64,000 bases of DNA from Promicromonospora sukumoe (GTDB taxonomy: Bacteria > Actinomycetota > Actinomycetes > Actinomycetales > Cellulomonadaceae), in assembly GCF_014137995.1 (NCBI RefSeq), contig NZ_JACGWV010000001.1, positions 2,046,001-2,110,000 of the forward strand, written 5' to 3'. Shown piece by piece: positions 43,775-52,048 of the stretch. Below the pieces are notes generated by a model. It was given only the letters and a program-made list of their open reading frames with translations, had not been told where the DNA came from and searched no databases. The position numbers were made by a program, and so were the translations under genes. How positions within the stretch are numbered: position 1 is the first letter of the stretch; each line of letters starts with the position of its first letter.

Positions 43775-44785
43775 ATGAACCAGATCAGGGAACGTCCAGG
43801 TCAGGACGCAGTTCAGCGCCCAGGTCAGCACCCGGGGGGCGACGCCCCGGGCGGCGTCCCGTACCACCTGGTGCTCAGGGGGAAGGAGCGCCGGATCTGG
43901 CGCGGCATCCTCGCCATCGTCCTGCTCAACGCGGGCCTCGTGGGGTTCGGTGCCCTGTTCGCCCAGATCGGCGGTCAGATCGACCTCCTGCTCGGGCGGA
44001 ACAGCATCGTGACCGGGGGTACCGAGTTCACCACGGTCACGCTGGCCAGCACCTTCGCTTCCAGCGCTCTGCTCATCCCGTGGAGCACGCTGATCCAGCG
44101 CTGGCTGTACGGGGTCAAGGGACGCACGCTGCACTCCGTGGCCGGCGTGTTCCGCATGGCCGTGCTCGGCCGGGCGGCCCTCGTGCTGGTGCCGGTCTGG
44201 GCGGTCTACCTGGCGGTGCTCACCGCCCTGGAGCCCTCCGCGGCGGTCGAGTGGTCGCTCGGCGACATGCTCTTCATGTTCGTGGTGACGCTCGTGGTGG
44301 TCCCGCTGCAGACCGCGGGTGAGGAGTACGGGTACCGCGGGCTGATCTTCCGGGTCACCGCGGGCTGGGCGCGCGGTGCGCGCTCCGCGCTGGTTCTCGG
44401 CGTCGGCGTCTCCGCCGTGCTGTTCACCGTGATCCACGTGTCCACCGACCTGTGGCTGAACATCCAGTTCCTGGCGGTGGGCATCGCCTTCGCGCTCATC
44501 ACGTGGCGGACCGGCGGCATCGAGACGACGGTCGTGCTGCACGCCGCGAACAACGTGCTCGGGCTGATGCTGGCGCTGGTCCTGCACGCCGATCTCTCCG
44601 CGGCGCCGGACCGTTCCTCGGGTGTCGGCTCGGTGGCCTACCTGATCCCCGTGGTGCTGCTGGCGATCATCACCGCGGTGATCTGGTACCGCACCCGGCG
44701 GACCGGCCCCCCGCTCACCCCGGTCGGCGAGAGCCCGGACGAGAGCCCGGTGGAGAGCGTGGACGAGAAGGCGCAGACGGCCTGA
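43775..44785 (+). CDS. CPBP-family intramembrane metalloprotease (copy 3)
   Basis: A 336-residue membrane protein, larger than copies 1 and 2, with about eight helices. Motifs: GEEYGYRGLIFR (EExxxR), LFTVIHVSTD (His), VLHAANNVLG. The N-terminal 30 residues (RERPGQDAVQRPGQ) and C-terminal 30 residues are hydrophilic. The ATG at 43775 is used; its ribosome site is weak. It lies alone between the two PAS-ANTAR genes and a DUF2071 gene. Confidence 0.85.
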   Translation: MNQIRERPGQDAVQRPGQHPGGDAPGGVPYHLVLRGKERRIWRGILAIVLLNAGLVGFGALFAQIGGQIDLLLGRNSIVTGGTEFTTVTLASTFASSALLIPWSTLIQRWLYGVKGRTLHSVAGVFRMAVLGRAALVLVPVWAVYLAVLTALEPSAAVEWSLGDMLFMFVVTLVVVPLQTAGEEYGYRGLIFRVTAGWARGARSALVLGVGVSAVLFTVIHVSTDLWLNIQFLAVGIAFALITWRTGGIETTVVLHAANNVLGLMLALVLHADLSAAPDRSSGVGSVAYLIPVVLLAIITAVIWYRTRRTGPPLTPVGESPDESPVESVDEKAQTA

Positions 44786-44810
44786 CCCGTACGCACTCCC
44801 TCGGCAGCGG

Positions 44811-45581
44811 TCAGGCGGCGTCCGCGCCGAGGGAGGCGCCCCGCCGGACGACGACGGGCGAGCCGTCCGCGACGAAGGCGGAGAACGGCTCCCCGGCCAG
44901 GCTCTCGACGAAGGGCCGGCCGTACACCTGCTCGACGTCGCACTCCAGGGCAGGGTCTCGGGCCTGCCGGACCTGCCAGCTCGGGTGCTCCACGCGGTAC
45001 TCGACGGTGCCGCCGCCGCGCTGCGCCGCGTAGCCCCAGTAGTGCTCGGTGACGAACTCCTCCTGGGAGCCCGGCACGAGCGGCTGCGCAGGGCCCTCGG
45101 TCGTGGCGCGCAGGTGGTGCCAGGCCCTGGCGTCGTGCCAGGAGTACTCGACCAGGCCGCCCGGCGTGACCTCGCCGTCGTGCAGGTCGATCCGGTGCCG
45201 CATGGGCCGCGCGACGTAGTTCTCGCCGTAGACGACGCGCGCGACCGTAGCCAGGGCCCACCGGGGCACGATCTCCCGGACGAAGACGACGCCGCGCCGC
45301 CAGCCGTCGTCGGCCCGGCGGCGGACGTAGAACCGCAGGTTGATCTCGTCGAAGTCGCGGTGGAACGGGACGGGGACGCCGAGCAGGCGGGTGTCGAGGA
45401 ACTGGAAGCCGACCATGCTCACGAGGTGCCGGCCGTCCCAGGTGTCGAGCTCGACCCCTGGCGGCACGAGCGGCCGCAGCACGTCGGGGTCGATCTCGTA
45501 GCTGAGCATCACCAGCCGCCGCCACTCGGCCGAGAGGAACAGGCCGGTCTGCCCCGCCGGGCGCGCATCTGCCGTGGTCAC
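44811..45581 (-). CDS. DUF2071 (YqjF-like) protein
   Basis: A 256-residue protein resembling acetoacetate-decarboxylase-fold YqjF proteins. LSAEWRRLVMLSYEIDPDVLRPLVPPGVELD near the start and INLRFYVRR are diagnostic. YqjF-type proteins have no firmly known reaction. Start is the GTG at 45581: TACGTT (45589-45594, coding strand) ends 7 nt before it and no Shine-Dalgarno exists, so a leaderless message is likely. Confidence 0.8.
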   Translation of the reverse strand: MTTADARPAGQTGLFLSAEWRRLVMLSYEIDPDVLRPLVPPGVELDTWDGRHLVSMVGFQFLDTRLLGVPVPFHRDFDEINLRFYVRRRADDGWRRGVVFVREIVPRWALATVARVVYGENYVARPMRHRIDLHDGEVTPGGLVEYSWHDARAWHHLRATTEGPAQPLVPGSQEEFVTEHYWGYAAQRGGGTVEYRVEHPSWQVRQARDPALECDVEQVYGRPFVESLAGEPFSAFVADGSPVVVRRGASLGADAA

Positions 45582-45644
45582 GCCCACGAACGTACCAACC
45601 ACTCGCGCCCCTCGCGGCTGGTGGGCTGCCGCGGCTGGTGCGGG

Positions 45645-45708
45645 TGGTCGGTAGAAGGTCAGGTGGTCGGCAGCTCGAACAACCGATCACCTGACCTTCT
45701 ACCGACCA
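45645..45708. repeat. Long intergenic palindrome, 21-bp stem
   Basis: TGGTCGGTAGAAGGTCAGGTG (a 21-base arm, 45645-45665) is exactly inverted at 45688-45708, leaving a 22-nt spacer. Beyond one mismatch the stem gains 4 more pairs (TCGG/CCGA). It lies between the divergent DUF2071 and PAS-ANTAR copy 2 genes. Spacer length matches that of the palindrome at 38155, but the sequences differ. It is not followed by a T-run. Confidence 0.7.
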
Positions 45709-45847
45709 TCTGACGTACTGCCGATCACGCGCGCTCAGCCTCTCCTGTCCTGGTCGCTCCTGGGCGGGCGAAATTCATGGGGAGGTATACGCTCGGTAAG
45801 CCGGGGTCATGAAGTGGCTCCAGGTCCGGTTGGATCTGGAGGTCAGC

Positions 45848-46612
45848 ATGCGTCCAGGCAGTAAATCCCCCCTCGCCCTCGCCGAGAAGGCCGCGGACGG
45901 TTCACGGTTGCCGTCGCTCTCGCTGGCCGAGGTGGCCGGTTCCCTCGGTCTCGGCACCAGCCTGCTGGTCGGCCGTTTCCGCGTGGGCGTCGCCTCGGGG
46001 TGCTGGTGGTGGTCCGACGAGGTCTACGCCATGCACGACTGGAAGCCGCACGAGGTGCAGCCGAGCCTGGACGCGCTCCGGTCCCGCAAGCACCCCGACG
46101 ACCGGGCCCGCGTGGTCCGGACCGTGACCGACGCCCTGCGCGCCGGGCGGCCCTTCGCGTGCGCGCACCGCATCGTCGACACGAGCTCCCGCACCCGTTC
46201 GGTCGTGGTGATCGGTCAGGGGCGGCGGTGCGTCGAGGACGGCTCCCTGGAGGTGGCCGGCTACGTGCTGGACGTGACTCCGGTCCAAGAGGAGGCCCTG
46301 CACCGCCGGACCCAGGGGAGCGTGGACCGGGCGTTCGTCAGCCAGGCCGTCATCGAGCAGGCCAAGGGGATCGTCGTCGCCGTCCGCGGTGTGGCGGACG
46401 ACGTCGCCGAGCGCGCCCTGCGCGACGTCGCGACCGCGACGGGGATCTCGCTGCAGGCCGCGGCCGAGCAGGTGGTGGAGGCGCTCCGGACGGACACCGG
46501 GACGCCGGGCGTCTCGGGCGCCGCCCTGACGCGGGTGCTCGACGCCGTCGTGCCGGTCGGGCGGCCCCGCCGGCACGACGCGCTCCTGACCCGGCGCACG
46601 ATGGCGAGCTGA
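45848..46612 (+). CDS. PAS-ANTAR putative RNA-binding antiterminator (copy 2)
   Basis: A 254-residue paralogue of copy 1. PAS: CWWWSDEVYAMHDWKPHEV and HPDDRARVVRTV. ANTAR: SQAVIEQAKGIVVAVRGVADD. A 45-residue N-terminal extension precedes the PAS domain, and the C-terminus (RRHDALLTRRTMAS) is basic. CTGGAGG lies 6 nt before the ATG at 45848. GGTATACGCT around 45785 may be its promoter. RNA targets are unknown. Confidence 0.82.
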   Translation: MRPGSKSPLALAEKAADGSRLPSLSLAEVAGSLGLGTSLLVGRFRVGVASGCWWWSDEVYAMHDWKPHEVQPSLDALRSRKHPDDRARVVRTVTDALRAGRPFACAHRIVDTSSRTRSVVVIGQGRRCVEDGSLEVAGYVLDVTPVQEEALHRRTQGSVDRAFVSQAVIEQAKGIVVAVRGVADDVAERALRDVATATGISLQAAAEQVVEALRTDTGTPGVSGAALTRVLDAVVPVGRPRRHDALLTRRTMAS

Positions 46613-46635
46613 GTCGCCGCCGGCGCCGGGTCAGG

Positions 46636-48093
46636 TCAGCCGATGCCGATCGAGCCGACCGCGATCCCGACCACGAGCATGACCAGCGACACCACGACGG
46701 CCCGCCACAGGACCTTCTTGTGGTGGTCGCCCAGGTTCACGCCAGCGAGCGAGATGAGCAGCAGGATCGCGGGCACCAGCGGGCTCTGCATGTGCACGAC
46801 CTGACCGGTGATCGACGCGCGCGCCATGTCGACCGGGTCGATGCCGAAGGCCGCCGCGCTCTCCGCGAGCACCGGGAGGATGCCGAAGTAGAAGGCGTCG
46901 TTCGACAGGAAGAACGTCATCGGGATGCTCAGCAGCCCCGTGATCACCGCCGAGAACGCGCCGAGCTGGTCGGGGATGCTGCCCGACACCCACGCGGCCA
47001 TGGCGTCGACCATGCCCGTGCCCTCCAGGACGCCGATCAGCACGCCCGCCGTGAGCACCATCGACACCACGCCGACGATCGAGGGGGCGTGGGCCACGAT
47101 GCGCTGCGCCTGGTCGGAGACCCGGGGGAAGTTCGCGATGACCGCGACGGCGCTGCCGGCCATGAAGACGTACGCCAGCGGCAGCACGTCCGCGACGAGC
47201 AGCACCATCACGACGGTCGTCAGCGCGAGGTTGAACCAGAACATCTTCGGGCGCAGGGTCGAGCGCTGCGGGTCGAGCATGCTGTCCGCCATGGCGGTGT
47301 CGTCCGGCTTCACGAGCGTCTGGATGGCGACGGTCGAGATGCGCTCCACCTGGGTGACGGTCCCGCCGCCGTGCCCGCCGTCGTGCGCGCCGCCCGAACC
47401 CGAACCCGAACCCGAACCCGAACCGAGGCCGGAACCGCCGGCCTCGCCTGCGCGCATGCCCTCCCCGGGCAGGTCGATCGTGCCGAGACGGCGCCGCTCC
47501 AGCAGGCCGAGGTGCCACGAGAACGCGAAGATGACGACCAGCCCGGCCAGCAACGAGGGCACCATCGGCACGAACACGTCGCTCGGCGACAGGTCGAGGG
47601 CCGCGGCGGCGCGGGCGGTCGGACCGCCCCAGGGCAGGATGTTCATGGCGCCGTTCGCCAGGCCCGCGACGCAGGTGAGCACCACGGGGCTCAGGCCGAG
47701 GCGCAGGTAGATCGGCAGCATGGCGCTGGTGACCACGATGAAGGTCGTGGAGCCGTCGCCGTCGAGCGAGATCACCGCCGCCAGGAGGGCGGTACCCACG
47801 ACGACCTTGACCGGGTCGTGGCCCACCAGGCGCAGGATGACGCGCACGAGCGGGTCGAACAGCCCGACGTCGATCATCAGGCCGAAGTAGATGATGGCGA
47901 ACATCAGCAGGGCGGCGGTGGGGGCGAGGCCCCCGATGGCGTCCAGCGCCATGTCACCGATCCCGAGGCCGGCGCCGGCGAACAGGCCGAAGACCGTGGG
48001 GACGATGATGAGCGCGAGGACCGGGGTCATGCGCTTGGTCATGATCAGCACCATGAAGGTGGCGACCATTCCGAATCCGAGCAGAACAAGCAC
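46636..48093 (-). CDS. CitMHS-family citrate-metal/H+ symporter
   Basis: A 485-residue permease with about 12 helices. LIMTKRMTPVLALIIVPTVFGL and AIISLDGDGSTTFIVVTSA (near 105-125) and NILPWGGPTARAA are typical of CitMHS proteins, which import citrate complexed with divalent metal. The central loop contains GSGLGSGSGSGSGSGG, encoded by a hexanucleotide repeat. It is divergent from a CitA/CitB-type two-component system that very likely controls it. Confidence 0.9.
   Translation of the reverse strand: MLVLLGFGMVATFMVLIMTKRMTPVLALIIVPTVFGLFAGAGLGIGDMALDAIGGLAPTAALLMFAIIYFGLMIDVGLFDPLVRVILRLVGHDPVKVVVGTALLAAVISLDGDGSTTFIVVTSAMLPIYLRLGLSPVVLTCVAGLANGAMNILPWGGPTARAAAALDLSPSDVFVPMVPSLLAGLVVIFAFSWHLGLLERRRLGTIDLPGEGMRAGEAGGSGLGSGSGSGSGSGGAHDGGHGGGTVTQVERISTVAIQTLVKPDDTAMADSMLDPQRSTLRPKMFWFNLALTTVVMVLLVADVLPLAYVFMAGSAVAVIANFPRVSDQAQRIVAHAPSIVGVVSMVLTAGVLIGVLEGTGMVDAMAAWVSGSIPDQLGAFSAVITGLLSIPMTFFLSNDAFYFGILPVLAESAAAFGIDPVDMARASITGQVVHMQSPLVPAILLLISLAGVNLGDHHKKVLWRAVVVSLVMLVVGIAVGSIGIG
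47393..47424. repeat. Hexanucleotide microsatellite in the transporter loop
   Basis: About five copies of the unit CGAACC run from 47393 to 47424. On the coding strand they encode Gly-Ser repeats in a cytoplasmic loop. Slippage would add or remove two residues per unit without shifting frame. Confidence 0.8.
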
Positions 48094-48181
48094 GGGAGAC
48101 TCCTTCGTCTGGCCGGCTGGGGGGCGGCGGGTGCGATAACCCGGTCACCCTAGGAACGGGTCGCCCGTCGCCGCGCGCTAC

Positions 48182-48228
48182 TGCGCGTTCTGGCGGAATA
48201 CCGCACAGAACTCGTTGTGCGCGTTCTG
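48182..48228. promoter_or_regulatory. Repeated GTTCTG sites, candidate CitB operators
   Basis: TGCGCGTTCTG occurs at 48182-48192 and again at 48218-48228, 36 bp apart. An inverted CAGAAC lies between them at 48206-48211. They sit in the gap between the CitMHS gene and the CitA-like kinase. Direct repeats of this spacing suit dimeric response-regulator binding. Confidence 0.45.
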
Positions 48229-48270
48229 CTCACGGGTGGTCGCGGCCGTCCGCGTGGTTAGCATGCGAGC

Positions 48271-50061
48271 ATGCCGACGACGCACCCCCGGGGAACGCCG
48301 CCCGGGGGACGCCCGGCCACCCCGCGCACCACCTCGCTCGCCACTCCGCCAACCATCCCGTTCACCACCCAGGTCAACCGGTCGATCGTGGCCGCGATGA
48401 TCGTGGTGTCCCTCATCACGCTCGGCCTGTTCGCGGTCACCGGGTTCAACCGGCTCGTGCAGCAGACCCAGGAGTCCGCGCTGCGCATCGCCCAGACCGT
48501 GGCGCAGACCCCCGAGGTTCGGGCCGGCGCCGAGGACGAGTCGGAGCGGCAGCCGCCGTCGACCGACGCCGAGCTCGTCGCCGGCACCCTCGACGACTAC
48601 GCCCGAGAGGTCGAGGGCCGCACCGGCGCCCTGTTCGTGGTGATCACCGACGACACCGGGCGGCGCCTCGCGCATCCCGTCCCCGGCGAGATCGGCGACC
48701 CCGTCTCCACCAGCCCCGACGCCGCGCTGCGCGGCGAGGAGACGGTGAGCTGGGAGCGCGGCACCCTCGGCGTCTCGGCGCGGGCCAAGGTCCCCGTCTA
48801 CGGGCTCGACAGCCCCGACACGGTGGTGGGAGAGGTGAGCGTCGGGCTGCCGCCCACCGAGGTGTGGTCCACCGTGCTGGCCGACGCCGTCCCGGTGGTG
48901 CTCTCGACGGCGCTCGCGCTCGGGGTCGGCGGGCTGCTCGCCCGGTTCATCACGCGCCGGCTGCGCGAGAAGACCCTCGGCCTCCAGCCCGAGGAGCTGC
49001 TCGCGCTGGTCCACGACCAGCAGGCCGTGCTGCAGGGGGTCGACGACGGCGTGGTCGGGCTCTCGGCCGACGACGTCGTCACCGTGTGCAACGACCGCGC
49101 CGCGGCCCTCCTGGGCCTGGACGACCCGGTGGGGCGCCGGGTCGAGGAGGCGGTCGGGCACGCGGGCGTCGTCGAGCGGATCAAGGGTGCCCGGTCGTTA
49201 GGGCCGACGACGGCGGACGATCCCGACGTCGGACACGACGCCCCGCCGGCCCCGCCGCTCGTCGTGTACGGGCGACTCGTCTACGTCGACGTGCACGACG
49301 TGCGGCGCGAGGGCCGGCTGCTCGGGCGCGTGGTGATCGTGCGCGACGTGACGGCGGTCGAGGACCTGACCCGCCGCCTGACCGCCGTCGGCACGCTGGC
49401 CGGAGCGCTCCGGGAGCAGCGGCACGAGTTCGCCAACCGCATCCACGTGGTGACCGGCCTGGTGCGCGCCGGGGACACGACCGAGGCCCTCGACTACCTG
49501 GACCGCATCGGCGAGCACGGCCCGGTGCGCTTCCCCGTCGCCAACGCGGGCCTCGTCCGGGAGCCCTACCTGCAGGCGTTCCTCGGCGCGAAGGCGCTGG
49601 AGGCAGAGCGCCAGGGGGTGACGCTCCGCATCGGCCCCGACGCCGACGTGAGCGGTTCGCTGCTGCACCCCGAGGACGTCACCACCGTGCTCGGCAACCT
49701 CGTGGACAACGGCATCGCGGCGGCCGTGGCCTCGGAGCGCGCTCCCCGCTGGGTCGAGGTGGAGGCCCTCCGGCACGGCGACGAGCTGCATCTGTCGGTC
49801 ATGGACTCCGGCGACGGCGCGGCGGCCGACCCGTTCGCGCCGGAGCCCCGACCTGCGGAGCCAGAGCCGGGGGAGCCAGGCCCGGGGGAGGCCGGCGCCG
49901 CCGGCCCGGCGCACGGCCACGGCATCGGGCTGCGCCTCTCGGCCGACGTCGCGCGACGGCACGGCGGCGAGCTGCGGCTCGCGATGGGCCGCACCGAGCG
50001 GCACGGCGCGGTCTTCGTGGCTCGCCTGGACCACCAGTTCGAACAGGAGGACGGCCGATGA
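48271..50061 (+). CDS. CitA/DcuS-family sensor histidine kinase
   Basis: A 596-residue kinase. TM1 at about 38-60, an extracytoplasmic PAS-like (Cache) domain to about 205, TM2 at about 208-230, a cytoplasmic PAS (LQGVDDGVVGLSADD), then the SPOB-type DHp helix with His385 in REQRHEFANRIHVV. The ATPase has NLVDNGIAAAV (N-box), DSGDGA and GHGIGL. The family senses citrate or C4-dicarboxylates. TAGCAT (48259-48264) lies 6 nt before the ATG without a Shine-Dalgarno, so the mRNA is probably leaderless. A Pro/Glu-rich insert separates the ATP-lid motifs. Confidence 0.92.
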   Translation: MPTTHPRGTPPGGRPATPRTTSLATPPTIPFTTQVNRSIVAAMIVVSLITLGLFAVTGFNRLVQQTQESALRIAQTVAQTPEVRAGAEDESERQPPSTDAELVAGTLDDYAREVEGRTGALFVVITDDTGRRLAHPVPGEIGDPVSTSPDAALRGEETVSWERGTLGVSARAKVPVYGLDSPDTVVGEVSVGLPPTEVWSTVLADAVPVVLSTALALGVGGLLARFITRRLREKTLGLQPEELLALVHDQQAVLQGVDDGVVGLSADDVVTVCNDRAAALLGLDDPVGRRVEEAVGHAGVVERIKGARSLGPTTADDPDVGHDAPPAPPLVVYGRLVYVDVHDVRREGRLLGRVVIVRDVTAVEDLTRRLTAVGTLAGALREQRHEFANRIHVVTGLVRAGDTTEALDYLDRIGEHGPVRFPVANAGLVREPYLQAFLGAKALEAERQGVTLRIGPDADVSGSLLHPEDVTTVLGNLVDNGIAAAVASERAPRWVEVEALRHGDELHLSVMDSGDGAAADPFAPEPRPAEPEPGEPGPGEAGAAGPAHGHGIGLRLSADVARRHGGELRLAMGRTERHGAVFVARLDHQFEQEDGR

Positions 50062-50750
50062 GCACGTCGAAGGACACCGGTCCCGCGGTGCGGTTCCGCG
50101 TCGTCGTGGTCGACGACGACTTCCACGTCGCCCGGCTGCACACCCGCATCGTCGAGTCGGTCGAGGGCTTCGGGGTGGTCGCGACCGCGGGTACGGCGGC
50201 GCAGGCCGCCGCGGCGATCGAGGCCGAGCGCCCCGACCTCGTGCTGGCCGACATCTACCTGCCCGACGGTTCCGGGCTCGACCTCATCGCCGGGCGCGAC
50301 GTCGACGCCATCGTGCTCTCGGCCGCCGTCGCCACCGCCGCCGTGCGCAAGGCCCTGCAGCGCGGGGCGTTCGGCTACCTCATCAAACCCTTCGCCGACG
50401 ACGACCTCACCGAGCTGCTGCGCGCCTACGGCCGCTACCGCAACCTGGTCGACTCCCAGGCCGAGCTCGACCAGGAGGCCGTCGACCGCGCGCGCCGGGT
50501 GCTGCACGGCGCGGGTGCCCGCGACGGCGCCTCGCGCCGGTCGCCCACCGAGACCGCGGTGCTGGGCGCGCTCGCCGAGGCCGGGGCCGCGCTCTCGGCC
50601 CCGATGGTCGCCGACCGGGTCGGGGTCTCGCGGGCGACGGCCCAGCGCTACCTCTCGGCGCTCGCCCACCAGGGCCACCTCGTGGTCGAGCTCCGGTACG
50701 GCTCGACGGGCCGCCCCGAGCACCGGTACCGCACGGCCGGGCGCACCTAG
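50058..50750 (+). CDS. CitB/DcuR-family response regulator
   Basis: A 230-residue regulator. Receiver: VVVDDDFHVARLH, phospho-Asp65 in VLADIYLPDGSG, and switch Lys in GYLIKPFADDDL. The C-terminal helix-turn-helix (LSAPMVADRVGVSRATAQRYL) is CitB-like. ATGA overlap with the kinase. Its obvious target is the divergent CitMHS transporter; control of the tct module at 10-16 kb is possible but unsupported. Confidence 0.92.
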   Translation: MSTSKDTGPAVRFRVVVVDDDFHVARLHTRIVESVEGFGVVATAGTAAQAAAAIEAERPDLVLADIYLPDGSGLDLIAGRDVDAIVLSAAVATAAVRKALQRGAFGYLIKPFADDDLTELLRAYGRYRNLVDSQAELDQEAVDRARRVLHGAGARDGASRRSPTETAVLGALAEAGAALSAPMVADRVGVSRATAQRYLSALAHQGHLVVELRYGSTGRPEHRYRTAGRT

Positions 50751-50752
50751 GT

Positions 50753-50837
50753 CGGGGGTCGCGCACACCCGCCCGCGCCCAGCCGCCTGCGCGCGGCACG
50801 GCAAGGGGGCCGCGCGCCTCGTCGCGCGCGACCCCCG
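50753..50837. terminator. Nested hairpins between convergent genes
   Basis: CGGGGGTCGCGC (50753-50764) pairs with GCGCGACCCCCG (50826-50837). Inside, GCGCGCGGC (50789-50797) pairs with GCCGCGCGC (50809-50817). The structure lies between the CitB and SGNH esterase stops and is a likely bidirectional terminator. Confidence 0.6.
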
Positions 50838-50855
50838 GTCAGTGCCCGGTGCCGG

Positions 50856-51878
50856 TCACCGGGTCTGGGCCCACCAGGTGTCGAAGTCGACGCCCCTCTC
50901 CTTCGCGAGCCGTTCCAGCCGGGCCTTGGTCGGGGGCTGGAAGAGCTTCGGCTCGATCGAGCGGTCCGCGGCGGCGTACTTCTGCTGGAGCTTCGCCTGC
51001 GCCGCCGCGCCGTCCCGGGCCTCGGCGAGCACAGCGGGGGTCGCCGCGACGCTCGCGCCGGTCAGCACGCCGCTGACCAGCGGCAGGTAGCCGTTGGAGT
51101 GGCCGAGGCGGTTGGGGTGGTAGGACTCCTGGACGGGGCTCGAGAAGCCGTTGATCCACTCGGTCGAGTCGCACACGGCGTGGCCGGTGAACCGGCTGAC
51201 CGGGTCGACGAACGTGAACCCCCGGGCGGAGGCGGCGCTCCGGGTGACCGAGTTGATGAGCACGACGGCGTCGTTGAGCGCCGCCTCGTCCTCCGGGCTG
51301 AAGAAGGTCGCCACGTTGCAGTCCTCGCCCATGAAGATCTTCGGGTAGCCGACGACGACCACCTTCGCGTTCGGCGCCCTCGTCCGGATGGACGCGTAGA
51401 GGGTGCTGAGCCGGCCGGGAAGGGCGCTGGAGATGAACGACCGTGCCCCGGCGACCGCCCCGGCGCAGTCGCTGGCCCATGCCGGGAGGGCGCACTCGGT
51501 CAGCACGTCGGCGAACCCGGCGTCGTTGCCGCCCACCGAGATCGTGACGTACGTCGTGGTCGAGGTCAGGGCGCTGAGCTGGCTGCTCGTCACGTCGGAC
51601 ACGACCGCACCCGAGCAGGCCCGGAAGTTGAGGCTGTAGCCCTTGGCGGCCGCCGTCAGGCTGGCGTAGGCGTAGGTCGAGCGCAGGCACTCGGTGCCGT
51701 CGGCGATGTAGCTCCGGGTGCCGGTGCCCGAGGAGTAGGAGTCGCCCAGGGCGACGTAGGACCCGGCGGCGGCGGACTGGGCGGCGGACGAGGGCGGGGC
51801 CGGCGTCGTGACCAGCCCGACGGTGACGAGGCTCGTCGCCGCGACGGCGGCGAGGACGCGGAACAGGCGTTGCTTCAT
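50856..51878 (-). CDS. Secreted SGNH/GDSL-type esterase
   Basis: A 340-residue protein. Signal peptide at 1-33 (VLAAVAATSLVTVGLVTTPAPPSSAA). Block I is YVALGDSYSSGTGT (Ser), block III ISVGGNDAGF (Asn), and the C-terminal block QESYHPNRLGH holds His. Six Cys residues in the mature part suit disulfides, as in Streptomyces lipases of this type. GGGAG precedes the ATG. The upstream 51900-52010 stretch is unusually AT-rich and probably holds the promoter. Substrate: a lipid or acetyl ester. Confidence 0.9.
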   Translation of the reverse strand: MKQRLFRVLAAVAATSLVTVGLVTTPAPPSSAAQSAAAGSYVALGDSYSSGTGTRSYIADGTECLRSTYAYASLTAAAKGYSLNFRACSGAVVSDVTSSQLSALTSTTTYVTISVGGNDAGFADVLTECALPAWASDCAGAVAGARSFISSALPGRLSTLYASIRTRAPNAKVVVVGYPKIFMGEDCNVATFFSPEDEAALNDAVVLINSVTRSAASARGFTFVDPVSRFTGHAVCDSTEWINGFSSPVQESYHPNRLGHSNGYLPLVSGVLTGASVAATPAVLAEARDGAAAQAKLQQKYAAADRSIEPKLFQPPTKARLERLAKERGVDFDTWWAQTR

Positions 51879-52048
51879 GAGGCAGCTCCCTGATGGTCCG
51901 TCGGGCCACGGCAGTTGTGTCCCGATCGCTCCATTTATAGGATATTTCACCCTCGCTACACAATGGCTGGCGCATGAATAATTCAAGACTTCGTCAGTTG
52001 TGCGCCATTTCTTGGTGGGCGCCCGGTCCGCTGTCCGTCCCCCGGGGG

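Noticed and set aside
51968..52007. TGGCGCA ... TGCGCCA dyad in the AT-rich region near the esterase promoter
   Set aside because: Only 7-bp arms with a 26-nt loop; not clearly better than chance, and the AT-rich stretch is explained by a promoter.
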